Of a stretch of DNA of 64,000 nucleotides, positions 1-12,564 are shown piece by piece (the stretch's first letter is position 1; each line of letters begins with the position of its first letter). The stretch spans positions 8,754,501-8,818,500 of the forward strand of contig NC_083518.1 of assembly GCF_032362555.1 (NCBI RefSeq), in the 5' to 3' direction. The notes under the pieces are model-generated. The model was given only the letters and a program-made list of their open reading frames with translations, made no database searches and had not been told where the DNA came from. The position numbers were made by a program, and so were the translations under genes. The DNA comes from Amyelois transitella. Lineage: Eukaryota; Arthropoda; Insecta; Lepidoptera; Pyralidae.

Positions 1-51
1 TTCATCCAAATGTATAACATTTATCAGCTATTTTCTACAAAACCAACATAC

Positions 52-3000
52 CTAGGTCTCTTATCTTTATCAACCGGCTCCTCCAGATTGATCGGGGAGG
101 TCTCAATGTCTCTGGGACGGACTAAGTCGGATATTTTCTGGAAGTTCTTCTGGAACAGATCCGGTTTGATGTAGTCGGCGGCGGGCGGGCGCACCACGCG
201 GCGCCGGGGCGAAGCGCCTCTGCTGTCGCGGGATTCACTATCTGAAATATATTTAAAAATATAAACAGGACATATTAATTTAATCTAAATCTAAATCAAA
301 GTAAGTTCGAAGCTGTGTAATGAGATACAAACTCAACTTATATACTCATTGTATACTTTATACATACATACATATAATCAACAAGCCAACAGTCTTGAAA
401 AGACTGATAAGCCACGTTCAGCTGTTTGGCTTTATGATGGAATTGAGATTCAAATAGTGTATATATAGCAACCTGTATACTTTATTTATATTTATAATAA
501 ATACTTAAATAGAAAAGTATACAGTTATTTTTGAGATTGTTGGCTGTGTCTACCCCGCATGGGATAGGGAAGACATTATATGTATTAATAACGTGATTAT
601 ATTGTATGCATGTATAGGAAAAGATCTAAGCCAATCCGGGGACAATATGAACCCATCCCAGACCGGACTGTAGGCGATTTAGTTATACTCGTAATTTGTC
701 AACATGATTCCTTTTATACTATTCTTAAGTATAATTTCTATTACTATATTCTTAAAATGGATAATTGTTTCATCATTTGGGATGTGGCAATTCCAAATAA
801 ACTTTCTCCTCTCAACTAGTACACAGTTCTCTAACTACTTCGCCTTTGACTTTTGACTTTATTTAAGACTTATTTAGGCACAAACACTAAGGAACCAAAA
901 ACACACTTACCAACAGAATCTTTCTCCGAAACCGACAAGCTTTTCTCCTTCGGGCTTTCAACCACCGGTCTCGGAGGTAACGGGGGTCGAGTTACCAGAG
1001 GAGATAATACTATAGAGGGACAAGGCACAGGGGGTGAAATTATTGGGGGCGAGAGGACGGCAGGGGACGAGATGGGGGCAGCACTGATGATGGAACTCTG
1101 CCCGTCATTTTGTTCCGACGAGGAGTTGGAGCCGGGACTTATTGTCGTCTCCGGATTGTTCTCCAGTTTGAATCTGTAAAATTGATGTTTATTTATTTAT
1201 CACTACATAGTATAAAACAAAGTCGCTATTTTAGTCTGTTTGTCTGTATGGTTAAATCTTTAAAATTACGCAACGGATTTTGATGCGGTTTTTTGTAACA
1301 GGTAGAGAGATTCAAGAGGAAGGTTTTTATGTATAATTTTTTCCGAATTTTGCACCCGTGCGAAGCCGGGGCGGGTCGCTAGTTTTATTATATGGTAAAG
1401 GCACACCAACAGTATACATACAATACATCGTTTTATAGGAATAAATAAATAGAAACCCCTACACCCGTAGCGTGGATGGCGCGACGCCGTGTATATCGCG
1501 CAAAAAACTATCGCTGTTTCACTTTTTATTATGAAGTGAAACGGGACAGCAGTTATTTTTAGAGCTATAAAAACAGCCTCGAGGCGCTGCAAAGCTAGTC
1601 AAAACGGCCACGCAAACACTGTTATCAAGATAAAGGAATCAAATGAAGTGTCATATCTATTTGTAAAACTTTTGTAATTTTTATATTTAAACAACTTAAA
1701 ATACATGTGTCAACTGTCGCTTTATAAGGCTTATATTTCATTTTGTTTGCTGGTTGATTTTTTTTAATTTACAATTCAATTGACGCGCTCAGCCATTAGC
1801 AGCGAAGAATCTAAATCGCGCAAACAAAGATTTTACGGATCGGATTATAAATACAATCTTCGACTCAACATTGTCTGTCGCGCGGTTCCCCAGGCATAAC
1901 ACTTAGCCTGGCGGAAGATCTTCCCTTTGATGGCGGTCGAGCCGAATCATCGCTCCCGCTATAATCTTAATTTTTTCTTAGTAACTTAAACTCACCTAAC
2001 ACTCTTTCTGTCCTCATCAAAACTGGACACAGCTCTCTGCTTCACATTCTCAACTCTCTTCAATACGGTATCACTCGGTTTCTCTCTCAATATCCCTTTT
2101 GGGGGGTCGCTCTTGGTCAAAGAGTCTAAAGGTAAAGATTTGTCTGTGTCAGGACTAGGGAGGTCTGATTTGCAAGCCCTTAGAAACATACTGCCTTTGC
2201 CTGGAATAAAAATCAACGTTTTGAATGTAAATAAATTTAAAAAAATATATTTCTTTAAAATTGGTTGAGAATTGTAAATTGTTCATCAGTAAATCTTGCT
2301 CTCATCATTCTTAGATTTTCCTTAAAACTTTGATTGCTTTTGTAACCTCGAAAAAAGTTAAGGACAGCATGTATGGGAGAAAGAAATTATTTAATTTGCA
2401 CACCTGTAATCTTTTGACACTTTAATTTGACTTGATTTCACAAAGTTTTTACAGTCTAGTTCCACACTGAAAATAGGCTATTTGACAAAGTTCTAAAAAC
2501 TATCTTAGGGTATTTATTTGTTTATAAGGAGCCCTACAAAAATACTTTTCTGCCTTTATTACAGCTATTTTATTAAAAAATCGAAAAAGAAAATGAAATA
2601 TTCAAATATGCCGCCAAAACGCGACTTTTAGCAATATGGCGGCCATGGCATGCAGTGACGTAAATTTCGTGTAAATATCATACAAAGCTTGTTGGTGTTT
2701 CGAAAAGTTTTGATTTTCTCTTGTTTTATTTAACTTGTGCCACGTCATATGTGTGAAAATTATTAAAATGAGTTCCTATAAATGTTGTGCCGTGCCTCAA
2801 TGCACTAATACAACAATAAAATCTCCTACGAAACTGTTTTTTTCTATGCCGATGGATTTGAATATTCGTAAGAAGTGGTTTCAGATCATGATCTCAGATC
2901 AGTGGTTACCAAGATATACTTACATTGATGTTTTCACATTCCTCAGTTCGGCAGCATAGAAATCTGAATTGTCTTTGAAGAAGACAATCCAGATTTCTTC

Positions 3001-6000
3001 TTCCAACCATTATTGCGTCCACTTTTGGTAGGTTTCAACTGTCAGCTTTCGCGGAATTGGTTTCCATTATTAAATACCTATGTTATCTGAGTAAACCTGA
3101 GCGATCAAACACTTATAAAATCTTGAAAAATAATAGCGAACACTAAGGAACGGTACGATCCACAGTCTGTTTATGGATAATTGACGTCATAATAGAAATA
3201 GCCAATCACGTTCGTTTTTAGTCACGTGACAGCTGCATATAAAAACCTAATTTTCTGAGACGGATTTTGTTTAAATAATGCAATATTTTTATCTCGCGTT
3301 ATTACAAATCGCTCCACAAAAATAATATTAAGACTGATGACATAAAAGAAATGTATATTTTTAATACAGTCAAATAGCCTATAGTATAACTAGTGACGTC
3401 ACGACATCTCTACGCAACAAGTCACAACAGCAAATCTCACGACGCTGTCAACCAATAACAGCGAAGAGTCTAAAACGCGCAAGCAAAGATTTCACCTCCG
3501 ACACAACATCGTCTGTCGCGCGGTTCCCCAGGCATAACACCTAGCCTAGCGGAAGATCTTCCCTTTGGTGGCGGTCGAGCCATAATCATCGCTCCCGCTA
3601 CAGTCACAATTTACAATCACTACATAGTATAAAACAAAGTCGCTATTTTAGTCTGTTTGTCTGTATGCTTAAATCTTTAAAATTACGCAACAGATTTTGA
3701 TGCGGTTTTTTGTAACAGGTAGAGTGATTCAAGAGGAAGGTTTTTATGTATAATTTTTTCCGAATTTTGCACCCGTGCGAAGCCGGGGCGGGTCGCTAGT
3801 TACTTATAAAACACTCACCCGTCAAAGGCAGTCCCTTTTCAACCTTAGCCGCTGCCAAAAATGGACTAAAATTCTCCTCCTCAGGGCTATTCAGCACATG
3901 CATTTTCAGATCTATAATCTCGGACTGTTGTTTGAACAACATTTTGGGTCTTTCGTAATTCTGACGACTCAACAAATCCCTATCGGACGTGTTTCTTAAA
4001 AGTGGTTTATTGGATAATGGGCTGTCGGCGCTTCTTCTTAAAGGTGATATTCGCAAATCACTTAGTTTCTTATCTAGTCTTGCTAAAGGCGCGAGCGGTG
4101 GCCGCCCCAGTGGTGTAAGTCGTTTTAGTCCAGGCACTAGAAACATACATATATATGGTCACGTCCATATCCCTTGCGGGGTAGACAGAGCCAACAGTCT
4201 TGAAAAGACTGAATGGCCACGTTCAGCTATTTTGCTTAATGATAGAATTGAGAGTCAAATAGTGACAGGTTGCTGGCCATCGACTAAAAAAAGAAACCCA
4301 AGTTTGTAAGCCTATCCCTTAGTCGCCTTTTTCGACATCCGTGGGAAAGAGATGGAGTGGTCCTATTCTTTTTTGTATTGAAGCCGGGAACCACACGGCC
4401 ATATATATATGTATGTATGTTTCTTCTAATATACACACACGTATATTAGAAGAAACATACATTAAATACATATAATCACGTCTATATTCCTTGCGGGGTA
4501 GACAAAACCGACATTCTTGAAAAGACTGACAGCTAAGCTAGTCAATTGATTGAATTGAGACAGAGAGTTAATTGATCAAATAGTGACAGGTTGCTAGCCC
4601 ATTGCCTAAAGGAAGAATATCAAGTTTATTAGCCTATCTCTAAGTCGCTCTTCACGACATTCACGGGAAAGAGATGGAGTAGTCCTATTTTTTTTTTTTT
4701 ATTAAAAACGTTTTACAATAAAATCCAGCCAGTTGATCAAAGTAGAAACAACTTACCTTTCCCAACGTTTGAAGATGCATTATCCTTGACATCTGTTTGA
4801 TTCTCACTGTCTGTTGAAAGGTCATCATCATCACTCTCCACTTTGGTCTCCACACGCTCGAGCTGTTTGGTGTTTTCCTCAAATGTGAGCAGTTCCTATT
4901 AACATAAAAATTTGTTTATTTTATATATATTTATTTATTTACTAATTTATGTACACAGAAAACATCTAGACTGATAATCACAAGAAACAAAATACATACA
5001 TACATATGGTCACGTCTATATCCCTTGCGGGGTAGACAGAGCCAGCAGTCTTGAAGTACTGAATGGCCACGTTCAGCTATTTGGCTTAATGATAGAATTG
5101 AGAAAAAAAAATATTAATTATGAAATCTCTTCCAGCAGACCCGAGATAGGAGACATGATGGAAAAGGTGTCAGGCGTGTACCTACTCCACTCACACAAAT
5201 AATTATAGATATACATAAACAATTGCATAAATAAAATATTATGAAATACATATACATGTAAACACCAAATAATAAACTTACATAAATTATATACCTACAA
5301 TAGATACTAAATTAGAAAGGCTTGGAGAGGTAGGTAATAATTTATGTACATGAAAAAAAAATATTTAGGCTAAGTAGAAACTTTTTACAAGGGCACTACT
5401 CATTTCTGAAGAAATTACTTTCAGTAAGCCCGCGACAGGAAAATGTGAAGAAAGACTTGAAGAAAGGCTTGTAAATATATTAATAAGATATTTACCTAAA
5501 ACATACTAACTTATAATAACTTTGTTATTCATATAAAGAACAACGTTTATTACTAACAATCATACATACATACATACATACATAAAATCACGCCTCTTTC
5601 CCGGAGGGGTAGGCAGAGACTACCTCTTTCCACTTGCCACGATCTCTGCATATTTCCTTACCTAGATGAAGCGTCATCCACATTCATAACTCTCTTCATG
5701 CAGGCTCCGCGGTTTCGGGTACTTTTGACCTGACCCTTTACCAGGACGTCCTTAATTTGATTATATGTATAAACATTAGTTTGAATACTAACCAATGTTC
5801 TCACAGTGAGGGAAAACATCGTGAGGAAACCTGCCTTCACATTCAGGCAACTGAATGTGTAACCATGATTAGTTGTTAGGTTCCCAAACAAAATAAAAAA
5901 CAAAAAACAAAAAAGTTTTTAACAGAAAAGAAATTAAAAAAAAAAAAAACAAAATTAAAAAAAAGAATGACTGGTAATTAGGGGAAAATTACCTGAACCG

Positions 6001-7834
6001 AGGCACAGGTGTCATCTTGCACAGACGCGTCCCGCGCCTTCTTCACGAGCTCTCTGTACACATTGTCTAACGGGTGCTCCCACTGAGTCTTCTTAGTTTC
6101 CTCATTGTAGTAATAATGTGTGCCGAGTTTCTCATCGTAACTACGAAAAAAAAACTTTACTTCAAATGAAATGTTCCAATATCCACTTGTGTCAGATCTT
6201 ACTTTGTTTAAAATATAACTAAGTATGTCATTGTGTTGTTTACAGATTTTTTAAATAGAAACACTGCATATCTTGCCATTGATGTCGTAAAAGGCGACTA
6301 AGGGATAGGCTTATAAACTTGGTATTTCTCTTGAATGTAATAGGCTAGCAACCTGTCACTATCTCAATTCCATCAGAAGGTCATACAGCCGAATTTCACA
6401 TTTCTTTCAAGACTGTTCAATTCAAAGATAATGTCTACCCAGCAAGAGATATAGACTAATTATAAGTATGTATGCAAGTTGAATGAACAAAAGAAGATAA
6501 ACATGCCCAATCACATATAAATGTCACAAATAAATCTTTTGTTTCTTAATGATAAGTAAAAAAAAACTTTGCCTTAAAAATATTTCTTTTCAATAAAATT
6601 TCATAGTCAACAAATTTCAATGGGAACTAGAATCTTACTATGCTTTCCATGGTGGTGGCAGTGCTTGCATGAGCCCATCTTTAGCAAGCGGTAGCAGATG
6701 ACTCTCGCTCTCCGGATCAATACCCAATTGTTGGGCATAATCAGATATTTCTGCAAAATTATATAAATTTACTAACTTGTAATTTACAACCTTAGTTTAC
6801 TTCTTACATCACTGGACTTTTTCAGGACTACTTTCTCTTGTCATAAAAAGGGACTTAGGTATAGTGGCTAATAAACTTGGGATTTTTTTTTTGGCGATGG
6901 CTAACAACCTGTCACTTTTTGAATCCCAATTTCATCTTTTAGCTATACAGCTGAGTGTTTGCCTTTCAATCTTTTCAAGACTTGGCTATATTTACTGTGT
7001 AAGGGATAAAGACATGTCATATGTCTGTATATACATATGTTACTAGCTCAGAAAATACATAAACTTAAATAATCAACCTCTTTCTCAAGCCCATACACAT
7101 TAGGCCGATAAAGTTGGCACACACATTCATTAGATCTTGAATGTACACATATGACTTTCAATAATCAATACCAACCAATCAACTAGAAAACTGTATTTGT
7201 TGACACGGTATGTATGAAGGTTCTAAGGACTCTGCCTCTAGGCAGAAACAATTTATTTTTTCTAATATTATCTAATCTAATCTTCTAATAAGTCATATAA
7301 ATCTGAAGGTTTGTTAAAAGGATATGTGGATGTTTGTTACTCTTTCACGCAAAAGCTTCTGAACAGATTTTGATGAAATTTGCACATAGAAAATATAACC
7401 AGGAATAACACATACTACGAATTTGCTACTATCTTACTTTTTGTCATAATAGAAAATACTTATAATTTTTTTTATCAATTAATAACTAAAATCTGTTGTA
7501 CCAATTTTCAAAATTTAGGCACAGAGATACACTACATTTTTAGGAGTAACAGAAACTACTTTTTTTATAAATATTTATACATTCACCCAGGAAGAAGAAA
7601 GAAGGGCGAAATTCTAGTTGACGAAGAAATTAAATATTATAGTACTAAAATGAGTACTGAAAAGAAATAAATCATGCAATAGCTCTAAGTACTTTGTTTA
7701 TTTTATACACTGGCTTAGATCGCTAGTGTATTCTCATAATAATAATTAAAATTAAAATTTTACGGACCTTCGGCAGATGGTTGGCTATTTTCATCGAATA
7801 TTTCACGGCATACCACTGCTGAAGTTGAACTCAT
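52..7834 (-). CDS. CEP164-like centriolar distal-appendage protein, N-terminal part (runs off left edge)
   Basis: Eight exons on the minus strand, 5' to 3': 7768-7834, 6639-6750, 5993-6140, 4757-4895, 3819-4136, 1996-2200, 911-1173, 52-241. All have GT/AG borders and phases join without a stop (about 480 codons). The start is the ATG at 7834. Residues 23-56 (ISDYAQQLGIDPESE..., ending LPPPW) and the WW domain at 57-83 (W57, the Y-rich strand, W80, P83) match the conserved N-terminus of CEP164, which acts at mother-centriole distal appendages in cilium assembly. Residues after about 110 are acidic, then Ser/Pro/Arg-rich and unordered in appearance, as in the family. The donor at 52 is open, so the coiled-coil part lies outside the window. 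Two Helitrons sit in its introns close to splice sites. Seen: exons and WW. Known: CEP164 role. Inferred: orthology. Confidence 0.82.
295..350 (-). repeat. tRNA-derived SINE, tail fragment
   Basis: Only the body AAGTAAGTTCGAAGCTGTGT...ACTCAAC is left. A similar piece in plus orientation is at 53850-53910. Confidence 0.4.
1200..1382 (+). mobile_element. Non-autonomous Helitron, copy A
   Basis: 183 bp, begins TCACTACATAG, ends GGGGCGGGTCGCTAG, inserted between A (1199) and T (1383) as Helitrons do. A GC-rich stem precedes the CTAG end. It lies 26 bases from the splice acceptor of the exon 911-1173. Confidence 0.78.
1770..1970 (+). repeat. Dispersed repeat R1, copy 1
   Basis: Contains CTGTCGCGCGGTTCCCCAGG and GGCGGAAGATCTTCCCTTTG then GGCGGTCGAGCC. 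Shared with 3400-3600 and 26040-26280. No coding frame. Confidence 0.6.
2474..3381 (+). mobile_element. THAP-fragment element, copy 1 (P-like, non-autonomous)
   Basis: 908 bp with inverted ends TAGGCTATTTGAC / GTCAAATAGCCTA, in the first intron region 3' of exon 6 side of the CEP164-like gene (between exons 3819-4136 and 1996-2200). Plus strand at 2769 encodes MSSYKCCAVPQCTNTTIKSP followed by KLFFSMP and KKWFQI, the first half of a THAP zinc finger (C-x4-C, then PxxxLFFSMP-like). The frame then stops. THAP fingers are the DNA-binding part of P-type transposases. Confidence 0.65.
3400..3600 (+). repeat. Dispersed repeat R1, copy 2
   Basis: Nearly the same text as copy 1. It sits directly between the THAP element and Helitron copy B, so three elements are stacked in one intron. 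Confidence 0.6.
3617..3799 (+). mobile_element. Non-autonomous Helitron, copy B
   Basis: Also 183 bp, almost identical to copy A, between A (3616) and T (3800). It ends 19 bases from the end of exon 3819-4136, just beyond the donor. Confidence 0.78.
4145..4399 (-). repeat. SINE-like family S, near-complete copy
   Basis: Family S reads GCCGTGTGGTTCCCGGCACC, a body of about 230 bases, then GGGATATAGACGTGACCATA and (TGTA)n. No tRNA-like boxes are seen. This copy touches the acceptor of exon 3819-4136. Confidence 0.75.
4462..4690 (-). repeat. Family S copy, head replaced by a T run
   Basis: Tail GACGTGATTATATG to CTCCATCTC, then T12. Confidence 0.65.
5565..5765 (-). mobile_element. LINE L 3' end
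   Basis: Encodes (minus) KGQVKSTRNRGACMKRVMNV, stops soon after, and ends in (TATG)n. Confidence 0.7.
6255..6475 (+). repeat. Family S, diverged copy
   Basis: ATGTCGTAAAAGGCGACTAA at 6282 to AGATATAGAC near 6450. Confidence 0.6.
6847..7040 (+). repeat. Family S, old diverged copy
   Basis: AAACTTGGGATT, GCGATGG.TAACAACCTGTC and TTTTCAAGACT.TGGCT remain. Confidence 0.5.
7270..7620 (+). repeat. Possible Helitron-like remnant
   Basis: Text such as ACTCTTTCACGCAAAAGCTT, GATTTTGATGAAATTTGCAC and a final GGGCGAAATTCTAGTT is typical of old lepidopteran Helitron copies. The start is not defined. Confidence 0.35.
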
Positions 7835-8239
7835 ATTGGGTTTTCATATTCTAATATCCTTCAAAGGAACTCCAAGTGTGGTAGTTCAAATAAATTTGGC
7901 CTATCAATAAAATCATTATCACTTGCGAACCGGAGAAGCTTCGAAGGAAAAATTCGCTCTCCAGAAAGAAAAGCTGAAAACTAATCTGACATACATGACA
8001 GTGACACAATGTGGCAGTTAGTAGTGCTTTACCCCAATATTTTTGGTTCAAGGAATTTAAAGTAGGAGAAAATAAATTTAAAGTAAACATACATACATAC
8101 ATATAATCACGTCTATATCCCTTGCGGGGTAGACAGAGCCAACAGTCTTGTAAAGACTGATAGGCCACGTTCAGCTAAATTAAATTAAATTTAAAGTAAA
8201 ATAAATAAATTAAGGTATAATATATTCAACTTGATATGG

Positions 8240-8650
8240 ATCCAGAAAGTATCTCTTCATGCAAGTTCGGCGGTTTCGGGTACTCTTGACCTGACCCTTT
8301 ACCAGGACGTCATTAATTTGATCAAGATACGTTCATCAACCTTTCCCTCCTTACTCTCCTTGTATATCTGCTTACTCAACCAGCTTTCATTCATCCTCTC
8401 CACATGACCAAACCATCTTAACATACCTTTTTTATTGTTGTAACAACATCTTCTTTCACATCACAACATTCCCTTTTCACGCTGTTTCTTATCCGGTCAC
8501 TCAATTTCACATCGATCATACTCCTTAACGCTCTCATTTCCACTGCATTTATTCTGCTTTCGTGCTTCTTTTGACATACCCAACTTTCACTCCAATTCGA
8601 GCACAGCAATTCGAGCCTTTTTGGACAGTTTCTGACTTCTCATAATGGCA
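8240..8650 (-). mobile_element. LINE L, 5'-truncated copy with reverse-transcriptase C-terminal part
   Basis: Minus strand encodes CSNWSESWVCQKKHESRINA and VEMRALRSM...RNSVKRECC, the part after the catalytic fingers of a non-LTR retrotransposon polymerase, then the TRNR..CMKR region. Frames are broken. The last third of the tail is missing. Confidence 0.7.
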
Positions 8651-8907
8651 TGCAAAACTTCATTCACCCGCGCCTTTCTATACAAACTGTAAATGTTGAC
8701 AATAAACATTAGTTTTTGGCAGTCTGTCGTATGTTGGGCGCGAAGTCTTATTATAAATTCAATTTTTAACCCCCGACTGAAAAATAAAAGGTGTATTTGA
8801 TGTTATTATCTTCTATCATTCAACCATTAATGATAGGTCTTTTATTCAACGCTTTATAAAAGAGACAGTTGGCAATACTAATTTGCAATGCAAATCCGTG
8901 ATTTCAA

Positions 8908-9799
8908 TAGGCTATTTGACTGTATTAAAAATATACATTTCTTTTATGTCATCAGTCTTAATATTATTTTTTTGGAGCGATTTGTAATAACACGAGATAA
9001 AAATATTGCATTATTTTAACAAAATCCGTCTCAGAAAATTAGGTATTTTTATGCAGCTGTCACGTGACTAAAAACGAACGTGATTGGCTATTTCTATTAT
9101 GACGTCAATTATCCATAAACAGACTGTGGATCGTACCGTTCCTTAGTGTTCGCTATTATTTTTCAAGATTTTATAAGTGTTTGATCGCTCAGGATTACTC
9201 AGATAACATAGGTATTTAATAATGGAAACCAATTCCGCGAAAGCTGACAGTCGAAACCTACCAAAAGTGGACGCAATAATGATTGGTGTCTTCTTCAAAG
9301 ACAATCCAGATTTCTATGCTGCCGAACTGAGGAATGTGAAAACATCAATGTAAGTATATTTTGGTAACCACAGATCTTAGATCATGATCTGAAACCACTT
9401 CTTGCGAATATTCAAATACATCGGCATAGAAAAAAACAGTTTCGTAGGAGATTTTATTGTTGTATTAGTGCATTGAGGCACTGCACAACATTTATAGGAA
9501 CTAATTTTAATAATTTTCACACATATGACGTGGCACAAGTTAAATAAAACAAGAGAAAATCAAAACTTTTCGAAACACCAACATGCTTTGTATTATATTT
9601 ACACGAAATTTACGTCACTGCATGCCATGGCCGCCATATTGCTAAAAGTCGCGTTTTGGCGGCATATTTGAATATTTCATTTTCTTTTTCGATTTTTTAA
9701 TAAAATAGCTGTAATAAAGGCAGAAAAGTATTTTTGTAGGACTCCTTATAAACAAATAAATACCCTAAGATAGTTTTTAGAACTTTGTCAAATAGCCTA
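8908..9799 (-). mobile_element. THAP-fragment element, copy 2 (inverted relative to copy 1)
   Basis: 892 bp with the same ends as copy 1, lying between the CEP164-like and Rpn12 genes. It is nearly identical to copy 1 in reverse orientation. On its plus strand, 9222-9352 reads METNSAKADSRNLPKVDAIM then IGVFFKDNPDFYAAELRNVK, an open piece convergent with the THAP fragment. It ends at a GT (9351) as if it were an exon. Confidence 0.65.
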
Positions 9800-9960
9800 T
9801 TATGACGCGTATTTGATGCTGTCATTCACTGTCATTTTGAGTCAAACAAATACTCGACCTCAATCTCAATCAAATCTTGTTCTATATCTGTCAGATTCTT
9901 GGGATCTTGCTTGATGCTTTTGTGGAATTTCGGATAATTTTTATTAGTAAAGTGAAACAA

Positions 9961-12268
9961 ATGGCTTCCATGAAAGATGTTGTTAGTATGTATCAAAACC
10001 TCAAAACAGAATGGGCAAAGAAACCTACCAGGTTAGACAAATGTGGCGAACTGCTCAACAAAATAAAGGTAAGCGAATGACTCGGCAAAAATAATAGTTG
10101 TAGGTAAAATATAATGCATTTAATATTTAAAAGCTAGGTACATGTTTTCTTGCAATTACTTTTTAAACTAATGTGGTTTTTACTTTTAACACAACAAAAA
10201 CAAAAGAAATAATCATTTCTACTATTATTTGTAAATTTCATACCACAGGTTGCTCTCACCCAGTTGACATTCCTCCCAAGTAACAACACAGCTGCAAATC
10301 AAAAAGAACTGATGCTGGCTCGAGATGTTCTGGAAATCGGGGCACAATGGGCAGTAGCTGCTAAAGATGTGAAAGCTTTTGAACGCTTTATGTCACAGTT
10401 GAAATGCTATTATTTTGATTACAAGTGAGTTTTGAATCATTTTTGTGAATATTCTGTTATCTTGCTTTGTTGGTCTTTATAGTCTTTTCAAGACTGTTGG
10501 CTCTGTCTACTCAATCAGGGAAATAGAAATGATTATATGTATGTATTCTTAAAGCCAAAAAAAACCTGTTGGTGGAATTAAGTGAATTGTCATATATTCA
10601 TTTATTTTGTGATGGTTTGTGCCTTTGAATGTTCTTAGAACTGGGAATTATCTAAGTGTACCCCTATACCACATAGGCACTAACCTACATGTTCGTCCAA
10701 CACTCAGTGTCCTCTGATGTGTAGGTACCAATTTAGAAGATTTTGTTTTCTTGCAGGGACCATCTTCCACAATCAGCATTTATGTACCAGCTTCTTGGTC
10801 TGAACCTTCTATTCCTGCTGTCTCAAAACAGAGTGGCTGAGTTCCACACGGAGTTGGAACGTTTATCGGTAGACATAATCAGAGCGGACCCATATGTTCG
10901 GCATCCGTTGGCTTTGGAACAGTATCTGATGGAGGGCAGTTATAATAAGATCTTTTTGGCGAAGGTGAAATATTTTGATTTTCTCTTAACCGTATTCAAG
11001 ATTGTTTTTCGGCTTTTGGTTTTAGTTTAAAAGGATTTCCTAATAGTGATTCTTGGCACTAAAAATAGGACATAGATGTTGTAAAAGGCAACTAAGGGAT
11101 AGGCTAATACTTGGGATTCTTCTTGTAGGTGATGGGCTAGTAACCAGTCACTATTTGAATCTCAATTCTATTATCATCCCATACTGCTGACCTTTGCGGC
11201 CTTTTAGACTTTTCTAGACTGTTGGTTCTGTCTGCCTGGAAAGGTATTTCCTTACTGTAATTAAATTACTCCTGTCATGTAAAAGTTTGGCATCAGGTAT
11301 TATTCTCATTGGAAAAAAATATGTTAAAGGTAACTTATTGATCTTTTGATTTCCGTAGTGCCATTTACATACCGTTTTGTACCGTGGGTCACATATTAAA
11401 GTACCTTTATCACCTTTCATAAGACCATGATTGAAGGGTTACTTGCTATGTGGCCTGCACTGTACATGTAAAATCTTATGTTTTGCTTAAATGTAAGAAT
11501 TTCAGGGAAATCAATTGCTTTTGCTTAAGACTCAAATGAAGAAGACTAATGATATTTGTGCATTTATTGTAAACTTTTGACATTTATTTCTAGGATAATG
11601 TGCCAGCTGAAAGCTACACCTTTTTTATGGACACACTATTGGATACCGTGAGAGGGGAAATTGCTGCTTGCATAGAGAAGGCCTACCTCTGCATATCCTG
11701 TGCTGAAGCGGCGCGACGTCTGAACTTACCATCCCAGCAGGCTGTACATGAATATGGCAAGAAGGTATTGTGATGATTGTTTCAACTTGGTTGGTTTATA
11801 CCAACTATAAATATAGTATAAATCTTATGATTTTTCTTTTTTACCGGTATTTGGTTGCTGTGTGGTTTCGACATCATTCAGCATTTAAGAATAGGATCAT
11901 TACATGTCTTTCCTATGGATGTCTTAAAAGACGACTAATGGAAAGGCTAATAAACTTAGGATCCTTTTTGTAGGCAAAATTTGAATATAGCTATAGTTAA
12001 CAACAAACAGCTACTTATCACTTGAAATAGAAACGTGACTGTAAGGTAATTCTATGCAAATTAACTTAGCACTTTATATCTGTACCAAAAACTAATTATA
12101 AAACACAATACGTATGTTACATTTCAGCGTAATTGGGTGCTAGGCGCAGACGGCTGCTACCATTTCAACGCAGCTGAAGAGACGTGCGCGGCCGCAGCTG
12201 GGCTGCCGTCCGCAGAGCTAGCTGAACAAACCATAGAGTACGCCAGACATCTCGAAATGATTGTCTAA
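9961..12268 (+). CDS. Rpn12: 26S proteasome regulatory subunit Rpn12 (PSMD8)
   Basis: Five exons: 9961-10068, 10249-10424, 10757-10964, 11594-11764 and 12128-12268. They join in phase (0, 2, 0, 0) to give 267 residues, the usual length for Rpn12. The protein starts [18 protein letters not shown] and ends with a C-terminal helix ARHLEMIV. Recognisable Rpn12 segments are the KCYYFDY motif at the end of exon 2, [21 protein letters not shown] in exon 3, and the PCI/winged-helix part in exons 4-5 ([16 protein letters not shown]). Rpn12 is a lid subunit of the 19S regulatory particle and joins last during lid assembly. An AATAAA lies at 12531-12536, facing the 3' end of the NXF-like gene. Introns 2 to 4 carry SINE pieces. 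No oddity is seen in the coding part. Confidence 0.95.
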
Positions 12269-12530
12269 ATTCAAATTTTTGTCTATGGGCTAGCAAAACA
12301 GCCTTGATTTTTTTTTAGACAGCATTCACAATTTCGTCTACATGGATTTTTCGTATTGCAACAATATCTAATGTCGCGAAGTTGAATAAGTACCTACTTA
12401 TTCTAATTTATGGTTTTGAAACAAATAATTACTTTTTTTTAGTTTTGCAGTTACTAATCTTTGATATTAGTGGCTAATATTCAGTAATTTGTATAATGTG
12501 ACCCAAATTTTATGCGTTAAAAACAATTAA

Positions 12531-12564
12531 AATAAATAAGAATGTAAGTTGGGTACAATTTATT
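12531..12564. promoter_or_regulatory. Facing poly(A) signals of Rpn12 (+) and the NXF-like gene (-)
   Basis: AATAAA on plus at 12531-12536 and TTTATT (AATAAA on minus) at 12559-12564. The two genes converge tail to tail, and each signal lies past the other, so the 3' UTRs probably overlap by tens of bases. Confidence 0.6.

Noticed and set aside
853..1179. 108-residue frame on plus
   Set aside because: It is the opposite strand of the CEP164-like exon 911-1173, which is in phase with its neighbours.
7851..8168. Frames with the recurring peptide QDCWLCLPRKGYRRDYMYVC (also at 17434, 24454, 27077, 47280, 60133)
   Set aside because: They are chance readings of family S repeat copies, which explains why the same peptide recurs; no start context or splicing supports a gene.
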